A stretch of 5,643 nucleotides of DNA from Candidatus Omnitrophota bacterium (GTDB lineage Bacteria; Omnitrophota; Gorgyraeia; Gygaellales; Profunditerraquicolaceae): assembly GCA_028717985.1 (NCBI GenBank), contig JAQUMS010000104.1, positions 1-5,643 on the forward strand. Reading direction: 5' to 3'. The position numbers and the translations under genes were made by a program. The notes beneath the pieces are model-generated. The model worked only from the letters and a program-made list of their open reading frames with translations. It searched no databases and was not told the DNA's origin. Every line of letters begins with the position of its first letter. The stretch's first letter is position 1. Positions 1 to 5,371 of this stretch are shown piece by piece.

Positions 1-8
1 TCATATTA

Positions 9-28
9 TTTAAAAAAACTTTTTTAAA
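9..28. repeat. AT-only near-palindrome
   Basis: A run of three T, seven A, one C, six T and three A forms an almost perfect dyad around position 19. It has no GC stem, so it would be a poor intrinsic terminator. It may only reflect the strong AT bias of this leader. No gene can be assigned to positions 1-205. Confidence 0.35.
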
Positions 29-34
29 GCGGCG

Positions 35-55
35 TCTCCCACTTTATAACACCAC
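35..55 (-). promoter_or_regulatory. Inverted MraZ-box-like pair upstream of the promoter
   Basis: Read on the minus strand, this segment contains GTGG (positions 55-52) and AAAGTGGGAGA (45-35). The second block is an exact 11-bp inverted copy of positions 181-191, which is the third MraZ box of the mraZ leader. The longer stretch aligns with 174-191 at 17 of 18 bases, with one 3-base insertion. The two GTGG cores are therefore 13 bp apart here, against 10 bp in the leader. MraZ is known to bind tandem TGGGN-type repeats at 10-bp spacing, so this may be an upstream operator for looping or for a divergent gene outside the window. The altered spacing makes this uncertain. Confidence 0.4.
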
Positions 56-123
56 AATATATCAAGATATATAGATAGAATAATACAAGATATAGTATAT
101 ATATTTTTTTTGTTTTTTTTATC
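56..123. other. AT-rich upstream tract with direct repeats and T runs
   Basis: This stretch is almost entirely A and T. It holds a perfect 9-bp direct repeat, CAAGATATA, at 63-71 and 86-94, and a short dyad, ATATATC/GATATAT, at 57-72. Two runs of eight T (104-111 and 113-120) are separated by one G and end just before the -35 element. The position fits an UP-element-like or intrinsically curved promoter upstream region. The T runs lack a GC-rich stem in front, so I do not call a terminator. Confidence 0.45.
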
Positions 124-152
124 TTGACAAAAAAACTAAATTTATCTATACT
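124..152 (+). promoter_or_regulatory. Main dcw promoter (sigma70-type) upstream of mraZ
   Basis: The -35 element TTGACA (124-129) is a perfect consensus match. It is followed by a 17-bp spacer and the -10 element TATACT (147-152), five of six consensus bases. The start of transcription would be expected around 158-161, giving a leader of about 45 nt before the mraZ ATG. This is the best promoter in the window. Its position directly before the MraZ boxes fits the autoregulated promoter known from other bacteria. Confidence 0.85.
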
Positions 153-163
153 GTTGCTACGAT

Positions 164-188
164 GTGGTTAAGAGTGGAGTAAAGTGGG
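164..188 (+). promoter_or_regulatory. MraZ operator: three tandem boxes at 10-bp spacing
   Basis: Three GTGG cores start at 164, 174 and 184 (GTGGT, GTGGA, GTGGG), so their period is exactly 10 bp, one turn of the helix. This matches the known MraZ target of TGGGN repeats separated by about 5 nt and lying between promoter and mraZ start. Here the boxes begin only a few bases after the predicted transcription start, where a bound MraZ ring would block initiation or promoter escape. The third box adjoins the mraZ ribosome binding site. Confidence 0.8.
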
Positions 189-205
189 AGAGAGGATACT
201 AACCT

Positions 206-649
206 ATGTTTTACGGAGAATATCAGCATTCTATAGACCGTAAGGGCCGGTTGATTTTACCGTCGAGGTTTCGCGATGCCGCGAAGACGAATTTTATTGA
301 AAAATTTTTCCTTACGCGCGGTTTAGATAAATGTTTATTTATGTTTTCTGAAGAGGAATGGAAGGCTCAGGAACAGCGTTTTAAATCTGTTTCTTTTACG
401 GTCCAGGAATCCCGTGTATTTAACCGGCTGTATTTTTCTGGAGCGATTGACGTTATTCCCGATAAACAGGGAAGGATTCTGGTTCCCCAGTATCTAAAAG
501 ATTACGCGGAAATTAAAAAAGATGTTTTTGTTGTCGGTGTGTCCAACCGGGTTGAGATTTGGGATAGCGGGAAATGGCAGGAATTTTGCGGCACATGGAA
601 ACAGTCGTTCGAAGAAATTGCAGGTAAATTGGTAGATAATCCTTCATAA
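206..649 (+). CDS. mraZ: Transcriptional regulator MraZ
   Basis: The 147-residue product has the normal length and the two-copy AbrB-like (SpoVT-AbrB) fold signature of MraZ. The first DxxGR motif is at D11-R15, within IDRKGRLILPSRF. The second is D86-R90, within DKQGRILVP. MraZ is a cytoplasmic ring-shaped DNA-binding protein that represses its own dcw operon through tandem boxes in the leader, and such boxes are present just upstream. The ATG at 206 is supported by a GAGAGGA Shine-Dalgarno sequence at 190-196, 9 nt away, and by the typical start MFxGEYxHSID. It is the first gene of the cluster, followed by rsmH after 69 bp. No truncation or missing motif was seen. Confidence 0.97.
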   Translation: MFYGEYQHSIDRKGRLILPSRFRDAAKTNFIEKFFLTRGLDKCLFMFSEEEWKAQEQRFKSVSFTVQESRVFNRLYFSGAIDVIPDKQGRILVPQYLKDYAEIKKDVFVVGVSNRVEIWDSGKWQEFCGTWKQSFEEIAGKLVDNPS

Positions 650-672
650 GCGGTAATTGGGAAATAAGGGGC

Positions 673-700
673 TTTACAAAACTGAGATTTGTTATATCAT
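673..700 (+). promoter_or_regulatory. Possible secondary promoter upstream of rsmH
   Basis: TTTACA (673-678) and TATCAT (695-700) are separated by 16 bp and resemble -35 and -10 elements. A transcript would start near 705-709, giving a leader of only about 10-14 nt, which fits the absence of a ribosome binding site before rsmH. The match is moderate, and read-through from mraZ may be the main source of rsmH mRNA. Confidence 0.35.
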
Positions 701-712
701 AATACGATATAA
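692..712. repeat. 7-bp inverted repeat before rsmH
   Basis: TTATATC (692-698) and GATATAA (706-712) are perfect inverted copies around a 7-nt centre. The dyad overlaps the proposed -10 element and ends 6 nt before the rsmH ATG. It could be an operator or a weak RNA hairpin, but AT-only dyads arise easily by chance in such DNA. Confidence 0.35.
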
Positions 713-718
713 ACACTT

Positions 719-1630
719 ATGTATGTTGAAATGAAACAGGAATTTCATACTCCGGTTATGGTCAGAGAAGTTTTGGAATACCTGCAGCCAGTGCCGGGAA
801 AGATAATTGTTGATGCGACGGCAGGGACAGGCGGGCACAGTAGGGTTATCGCCGAGCATTTAATGCCGTTTGGAAAATTGTTATGTATTGACCGTGATAA
901 AGAATCGCTTCTTATCGCCAAAGAACGCCTTGCGGCGTTTCATGATATTTGTGATTTTGTTCATGGTAATTTTTCTTCAATAGACCAGATTTTGCGCGAA
1001 AAAAATATAGACGCTGTAGACGGGATTCTTTTGGATATAGGGATTTCTTCTTTTCAGCTTGACAATCCGGAACGCGGGTTTAGTTTTCAGAATACCGGTC
1101 CTCTTGACATGCGGATGGACAGGACGTCGTCTATCTCTGCGTTTGACCTGGTGAATAATCTGAATCAAGAGGAGATCTCTCACCTTCTGAGGGTTTTCGG
1201 GCAGGAGAGATGGCATAATCGTATCGCTCGTCTTGTGGTTTTGGAAAGGGAAAAACATCCAATTTCCACGACGGAAGAGTTAAATGATATCGTTATGCGC
1301 GCGATCCCGTATCATCAGAAGATGCGGCATTACCGTATTCATCCGGCTACAAGGACTTTTCAGGCTGTCCGTATCGCGGTCAACAGGGAATTGGAAGCGT
1401 TGGAATCTTCTTTGCGCAAAATTGTTGACTATTTAAAGCCGGGGGCGAGGATTTGCGTTATTTCGTTCCATTCTCTTGAGGATCGTATCGTAAAATTACA
1501 ATTCCGGAGTTGGGCGGCGGAACATAAAATTAAGATTTTGACTCCAAAGCCGTTAATACCGTTAGCTTCCGAATGTGTTGTGAATCCTCGGAGCCGGAGC
1601 GCGAAATTTCGCGCGGCTGAAAGAATATAA
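719..1630 (+). CDS. rsmH: 16S rRNA (cytosine-1402-N4)-methyltransferase RsmH (MraW)
   Basis: The 303-residue product matches the family's usual length of about 310. RsmH uses S-adenosylmethionine to N4-methylate C1402 in the decoding centre of 16S rRNA. Visible signatures are the N-terminal HTPVMVREVL, the SAM-binding VDATAGTGGHS (D32 to S41), ILLDIGISS (103-111, with D106), then RGFSFQ and PLDMRMD, later TFQAVRIAVNREL and ISFHSLEDRIVK, and the C-terminal SRSAKFRAAER. The start is ATG 719 or ATG 731, with an in-frame stop at 710-712 above them. Neither has a recognisable Shine-Dalgarno sequence; the only purine-rich stretch (666-671) is too far away. I kept 719, but 731 gives a start (MKQEFHTPVM) closer to many homologues. 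The gene lies in its conserved place between mraZ and ftsL. Confidence 0.97.
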   Translation: MYVEMKQEFHTPVMVREVLEYLQPVPGKIIVDATAGTGGHSRVIAEHLMPFGKLLCIDRDKESLLIAKERLAAFHDICDFVHGNFSSIDQILREKNIDAVDGILLDIGISSFQLDNPERGFSFQNTGPLDMRMDRTSSISAFDLVNNLNQEEISHLLRVFGQERWHNRIARLVVLEREKHPISTTEELNDIVMRAIPYHQKMRHYRIHPATRTFQAVRIAVNRELEALESSLRKIVDYLKPGARICVISFHSLEDRIVKLQFRSWAAEHKIKILTPKPLIPLASECVVNPRSRSAKFRAAERI

Positions 1631-1694
1631 AAGATTGCTGGGCTTTTCGTTTTAATATTTAACAAGGGGATTTTTAAAAAAAGGAAATCGCGCC

Positions 1695-2147
1695 ATGAGA
1701 TTATCAAAAGTTTTGGGGGGAACGACTTTTATAACTCTTTTCGCACTTCTGTATGTATGGCAGCAGACGGAAATTTTCAGGCTGGCGTATGAAGGGCAGA
1801 AGAAACAGGCGGAATTCCAGGAAGAGTTGGACAAAAATTCTCAATTGAGGTATACTCTGAAAAAAAGCTCGTCATTAACCCGGATAGGAAATAGAATTCC
1901 GTTATCACAGAATTTTCATCTTCCTGAAGCGTATATGCTGGTGAAATTGAATTCAAACCAGGCGGGAAATCAGAGCGATAGAAGTGAAAGCATGGTCGCG
2001 CGGTTATTTACCTTGAAACGCCAGGCGGAAGCAAAAACAATCAGTCCTGTCGCTCCGTTTAAATCAATCGGTGTTCAAGGGCCAACAACCAGTCGTTTAC
2101 ATACCGGTATGGCCGGGCAGCAGCCTCCACGAACTGTCAGCCATTAA
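1695..2147 (+). CDS. ftsL: FtsL-like septum formation initiator protein (divergent)
   Basis: The 150-residue product sits between rsmH and ftsI, where ftsL normally lies, and has FtsL-like architecture. A short basic N-terminus (R2, K5) precedes one transmembrane segment at about residues 7-22. A charged, heptad-like region follows at about 28-62, then LTRIGNRI and LPEAYMLVKL (76-85), which resemble the end of the FtsL/DivIC-type coiled-coil domain. FtsL is a bitopic membrane protein that pairs with FtsB/DivIC and activates FtsWI in septal peptidoglycan synthesis. The start is supported by an AAGGA sequence (1681-1685), 9 nt before the ATG. The last 60 or so residues form a polar Q/S/T/P-rich tail longer than in typical FtsL, predicted to be periplasmic. 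FtsL sequences diverge strongly, so the call rests on position and topology more than on sequence identity. Confidence 0.7.
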   Translation: MRLSKVLGGTTFITLFALLYVWQQTEIFRLAYEGQKKQAEFQEELDKNSQLRYTLKKSSSLTRIGNRIPLSQNFHLPEAYMLVKLNSNQAGNQSDRSESMVARLFTLKRQAEAKTISPVAPFKSIGVQGPTTSRLHTGMAGQQPPRTVSH

Positions 2148-2164
2148 CGTTCCACATACAATAC

Positions 2165-3895
2165 GTGTATATATTATTTAATTACCGTCGCAGACTGCTT
2201 GCGGTGTTTATATTTTTTTTCTTGTTTCTTATTGCCGGTATATCCCGTCTTTTTTTTATCCAATTATTCCGTTCCGATTATCTTTCTGAAATTGCCAAAA
2301 AACAGCATAATCTTTTTGTCGAGCTTGAGCCCCGGAGAGGCACTATTTATGATTCCCGGGCCCGTCCTCAGGCGGTAAATCTGGTAATGGATTCTCTGTT
2401 CGTAACGCCGCGGTCTATTCCGGATAAAGATAAAGAAAAGATTATCCGGGTTCTTTCCCAAATCCTGAACCTTGATGCATCGGCATTACGCAGCAAATTA
2501 TATAGGAAAAAGTCTTTTGTCTGGATTGCCCGGAAGATTCCCACCCTTCAGGCCGACGCGATTAAAAAAGCTAACCTGAAAGGCGTCGGTTTTATCAAAG
2601 AGAGTAAACGTTCGTATCCGAATGGGTATCTTGCCAGCCATGTAATCGGATTTTCAGGCCTGGATAATAACGGTCTTGAGGGGCTGGAGCTGTTGTTTGA
2701 TAAATATCTCAAGGGGGAACCGGGCTGGTCACTTGTCATGCGTGATGCCAGGCAGAAGAAACTTGATTTTGCCGATAACATGCTTTCTCCCGTCGACGGG
2801 TATGATCTGTTCCTTACTATCGACGAAATTATCCAATATATCGCGGAACGTGAATTAGACAGGGTTTTTAATGAATTCCACGCTAAAGGCGCCAGTATTG
2901 TTGTTATGGATCCGTATAGCGGCGCGATACTTGCCATGGCCAACCGTCCTACGTTTGATATGAATGATTATGGCAAGGCAACTAAAGACAAGATGCGTAA
3001 TCGCGCAATCTGCGATCTTTTCGAGCCGGGGTCTGTTTTTAAAGTAGTCACCGCGTCTGCCGCTTTGGAAGAAAAAAAAGTAAGGGAAGAAGATAAATTT
3101 TTCTGCGAAAACGGGTCCTATCGTTTCGGGAACAGGGTTTTACATGACCACAAACCGCACGGAGTGCTTACATTCCGTGAAGTTATTGAACTGTCGAGTA
3201 ATATCGGCACGTCGAAAGTGGCTCAGCTTTTAGGGCCTGATCTTTTATACCGGTATATCCGGTTGTTCGGATTCGGCGCGAAATCGGGCATTGATCTGCC
3301 GGGTGAAATCCCGGGTATGATCCGTAGTCCCAAATCATGGTCAAAAACCTCGATTCTTTCTATCCCTATGGGCCAGGAGGTGGGTGTGACCGCTCTGCAA
3401 CTGGCGTCCGCGATGTCGGTGATTGCTAACGGGGGGCAGTTAATGAAGCCGTTTGTGGTCAGGGAAGTAAGGGATAAAAACGGGAAAATAATTCAGCAAT
3501 TTCCACCGCGTTTGGTGAACCAGGTTCTCTCAGCCGATACGTCCGCTCGTATCAGAAAAATTTTAACGGGTGTTATCGAGGAAGGCACGGGAAAACTCGC
3601 GAAGATCCCCGGTTTTAGTGCTGCCGGGAAAACGGGGACCGCCCAGAAACTGGAGCCGAACGGAACGTATTCGCATGATAAGTTTATCGCTTCGTTTGTC
3701 GGGTTTGCTCCGGCTGAAGAACCGCTTGTTACGATAGTTGTAAGCGTTGATGAGCCCCGGCCTGTTTATTTCGGAGGGGTTGTTGCGGCACCTGTTTTTA
3801 GTAATGTCGCGGTTGATGTTCTCAGATACCTGAGGACTAATCAGGCTCCGGAAGAATTGCCGGTATTTACCGAGTCCGTTGCCGGCAATAATTAA
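2165..3895 (+). CDS. ftsI: Class B penicillin-binding protein, septal transpeptidase FtsI (PBP2/PBP3 type)
   Basis: The 576-residue product is a monofunctional DD-transpeptidase that cross-links septal peptidoglycan together with FtsW. After a basic N-terminus (R8-R10) comes one transmembrane anchor at about 11-33, so the rest faces the periplasm. The pedestal domain begins with PRRGTIYD (57-63). The transpeptidase domain holds all three catalytic motifs: SVFK with nucleophile S290 and K293, SSN at 344-346, and KTGT at 489-492. The conserved YFGGVVAAPVF element follows near the C-terminus. No PASTA domain is present. The start is GTG at 2165 without a visible Shine-Dalgarno sequence, 17 nt after the ftsL-like stop; no in-frame ATG lies nearby upstream, and the basic-then-hydrophobic N-terminus supports it. 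The usual DRNGxxLA after RGxIxD is altered to DSRARPQA. An elongation PBP2 (MrdA) is less likely given the dcw position. Confidence 0.95.
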   Translation: MYILFNYRRRLLAVFIFFFLFLIAGISRLFFIQLFRSDYLSEIAKKQHNLFVELEPRRGTIYDSRARPQAVNLVMDSLFVTPRSIPDKDKEKIIRVLSQILNLDASALRSKLYRKKSFVWIARKIPTLQADAIKKANLKGVGFIKESKRSYPNGYLASHVIGFSGLDNNGLEGLELLFDKYLKGEPGWSLVMRDARQKKLDFADNMLSPVDGYDLFLTIDEIIQYIAERELDRVFNEFHAKGASIVVMDPYSGAILAMANRPTFDMNDYGKATKDKMRNRAICDLFEPGSVFKVVTASAALEEKKVREEDKFFCENGSYRFGNRVLHDHKPHGVLTFREVIELSSNIGTSKVAQLLGPDLLYRYIRLFGFGAKSGIDLPGEIPGMIRSPKSWSKTSILSIPMGQEVGVTALQLASAMSVIANGGQLMKPFVVREVRDKNGKIIQQFPPRLVNQVLSADTSARIRKILTGVIEEGTGKLAKIPGFSAAGKTGTAQKLEPNGTYSHDKFIASFVGFAPAEEPLVTIVVSVDEPRPVYFGGVVAAPVFSNVAVDVLRYLRTNQAPEELPVFTESVAGNN

Positions 3896-3907
3896 TTGGA
3901 TTATACT

Positions 3908-5371
3908 ATGCGTTTATGCCAACTGCTTCAATCATTGGATACCTATAAAGCCGCGGTTCCCGTCAGGGATGTTCCCGTCAAGGGAATTACCGCGTATTCG
4001 AAAGACGTGAAGCCGGGATTTGTTTTCGTCGCCTTAAAAGGAGCTCAAGCCAACGGTTCTGATTTTATCCGGGACGCTTTGAAGCGAGGTGCGGGCGTTA
4101 TTATTTCAGAATCAGAAGCGCCGGTTTTTTTAAAAAATGAGAAGGTGCAGTTTATCAGGATCAAAAACGGGCGTAAGGCTGTGGGGTGTCTTGCCCGCGC
4201 TTTTTTCGGCAATCCTTCTAAAAAAATTAAAATCACGGGAATAACGGGTACGAACGGCAAGACCACAATTTCGTATCTCATAGAAGCATTGTTGAAAAAA
4301 AACGGCAATATCCCGGGGATTATCGGCACTGTAAATTACCGTTTTAAAAATACCGTTATTGTTTCTCACAATACCACTCCCGGTCCGGTTGAATTACAGG
4401 CTATGCTTAAGCGCATGTCTGATGAAGGCGTTGATCATGTTGCCATGGAGGTTTCATCTCATGCGTTGGATCAGGAAAGGACGGTTGGGATTGATTTTTC
4501 TTCCTGCATTTTTACCAACCTCACGCAGGACCATCTGGATTATCACGGGACTCTTGAAAATTATTTTCAGGCCAAGGTGAAATTGTTTCGAAATGCCCGT
4601 CCCGGCGCGTATGCCATAATCAATAATGATGATCCGTATGGTATGCGTTTGCGCAGGTTATCATCGTTCCGAGTTTTCACGTATGGAATTGAACATAAGG
4701 CTGATTTTATGGCTAAAGACATACGCATGGACCTTGAGGGGACAGAATTCATTTTTGTTTTACCCCGGAATGAGATCAGGATTAAAACAAAGCTGATCGG
4801 CAGGCATAACGTGTATAATGTACTCGCTGCCGCAGCATGGGCGTTGAGGGAAGGCGTGGATATCGAAATTATCCGCTCAGTTTTCGCATCGTTCCCTAAT
4901 GTCCCCGGCCGGATGGAACATCTTGAAACCAGGCGCGATTTTCGTGTTTTTGTGGATTATGCGCATACTGAGGACGCGCTGCGGAATGTGATATCAACTT
5001 TAAGGCAGATATGTAAAAACAGGATCATTGTTGTCTTTGGCTGCGGCGGAGACCGCGATAAATCAAAAAGGCCTAAGATGGGGAGGATTGTTTCAACCCT
5101 GGCCGATTTTGCCGTTATTACAAATGATAATCCCCGTTCGGAAAGTCCGCGGAGTATTATAGGGGATATACGTAAGGGAATTTCAAGGAAAAATTATTGT
5201 GTGATTCCTGACCGGTTTGAAGCAATTGAAAAAGCGCTTTATTTGGCTGCGCCGGGGGACGTGGTTCTTGTCGCGGGCAAAGGACATGAAAATTATCAGA
5301 TTATTAAGGATCAAATGATTTATTTTGACGATAGAGAGGTCGTCCGCGAATGTTTGAAATTAATGAGCTGA
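3908..5371 (+). CDS. murE: UDP-N-acetylmuramoyl-L-alanyl-D-glutamate--2,6-diaminopimelate ligase MurE
   Basis: MurE is the cytoplasmic ATP-dependent ligase that adds the third stem-peptide residue to UDP-MurNAc-L-Ala-D-Glu. Numbering from ATG 3908 (487 residues), the P-loop GTNGKTT lies at 114-120 with K118. TTP (156-158) and EVSSHAL (from E181) contact the UDP-MurNAc-dipeptide. QAKVKLF holds the lysine (K223) that is carbamylated in the family. DYAHTED starts at D350, DNPR is at 407-410 and KGHE at 458-461. DNPR is the known signature for meso-diaminopimelate rather than lysine. An in-frame TTG at 3896 directly abuts the ftsI stop and would add four residues. I prefer ATG 3908, because GGA at 3898-3900 gives a modest ribosome binding site and MRLCQLL resembles usual MurE starts. 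The 3' end overlaps murF by 22 bp. Confidence 0.96.
   Translation: MRLCQLLQSLDTYKAAVPVRDVPVKGITAYSKDVKPGFVFVALKGAQANGSDFIRDALKRGAGVIISESEAPVFLKNEKVQFIRIKNGRKAVGCLARAFFGNPSKKIKITGITGTNGKTTISYLIEALLKKNGNIPGIIGTVNYRFKNTVIVSHNTTPGPVELQAMLKRMSDEGVDHVAMEVSSHALDQERTVGIDFSSCIFTNLTQDHLDYHGTLENYFQAKVKLFRNARPGAYAIINNDDPYGMRLRRLSSFRVFTYGIEHKADFMAKDIRMDLEGTEFIFVLPRNEIRIKTKLIGRHNVYNVLAAAAWALREGVDIEIIRSVFASFPNVPGRMEHLETRRDFRVFVDYAHTEDALRNVISTLRQICKNRIIVVFGCGGDRDKSKRPKMGRIVSTLADFAVITNDNPRSESPRSIIGDIRKGISRKNYCVIPDRFEAIEKALYLAAPGDVVLVAGKGHENYQIIKDQMIYFDDREVVRECLKLMS

Noticed and set aside
104..120. T-rich run as an intrinsic terminator of an upstream gene
   Set aside because: There is no GC-rich stem before it, and its place against a consensus -35 element fits a promoter upstream tract better.
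977..1258. Minus-strand open frame of 93 codons
   Set aside because: It lies wholly inside rsmH, has no ribosome binding site or family motif, and its sequence is explained by antisense reading of conserved rsmH codons.
1631..1694. Promoter or terminator in the rsmH-ftsL gap
   Set aside because: TTGCTG and TTTAAT are present but only about 9 bp apart, and no GC-rich hairpin with a T run was seen. Only the ribosome binding site is supported.
2548..2943. Minus-strand open frame of 131 codons inside ftsI
   Set aside because: It is antisense to conserved PBP sequence, its serine-rich composition is typical of a shadow frame, and it has no recognisable domain.
3896..3907. TTG at 3896 as the murE start
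   Set aside because: It directly abuts the ftsI stop and has no ribosome binding site. ATG 3908 has GGA at 7 nt and gives a family-like N-terminus. TTG remains possible.
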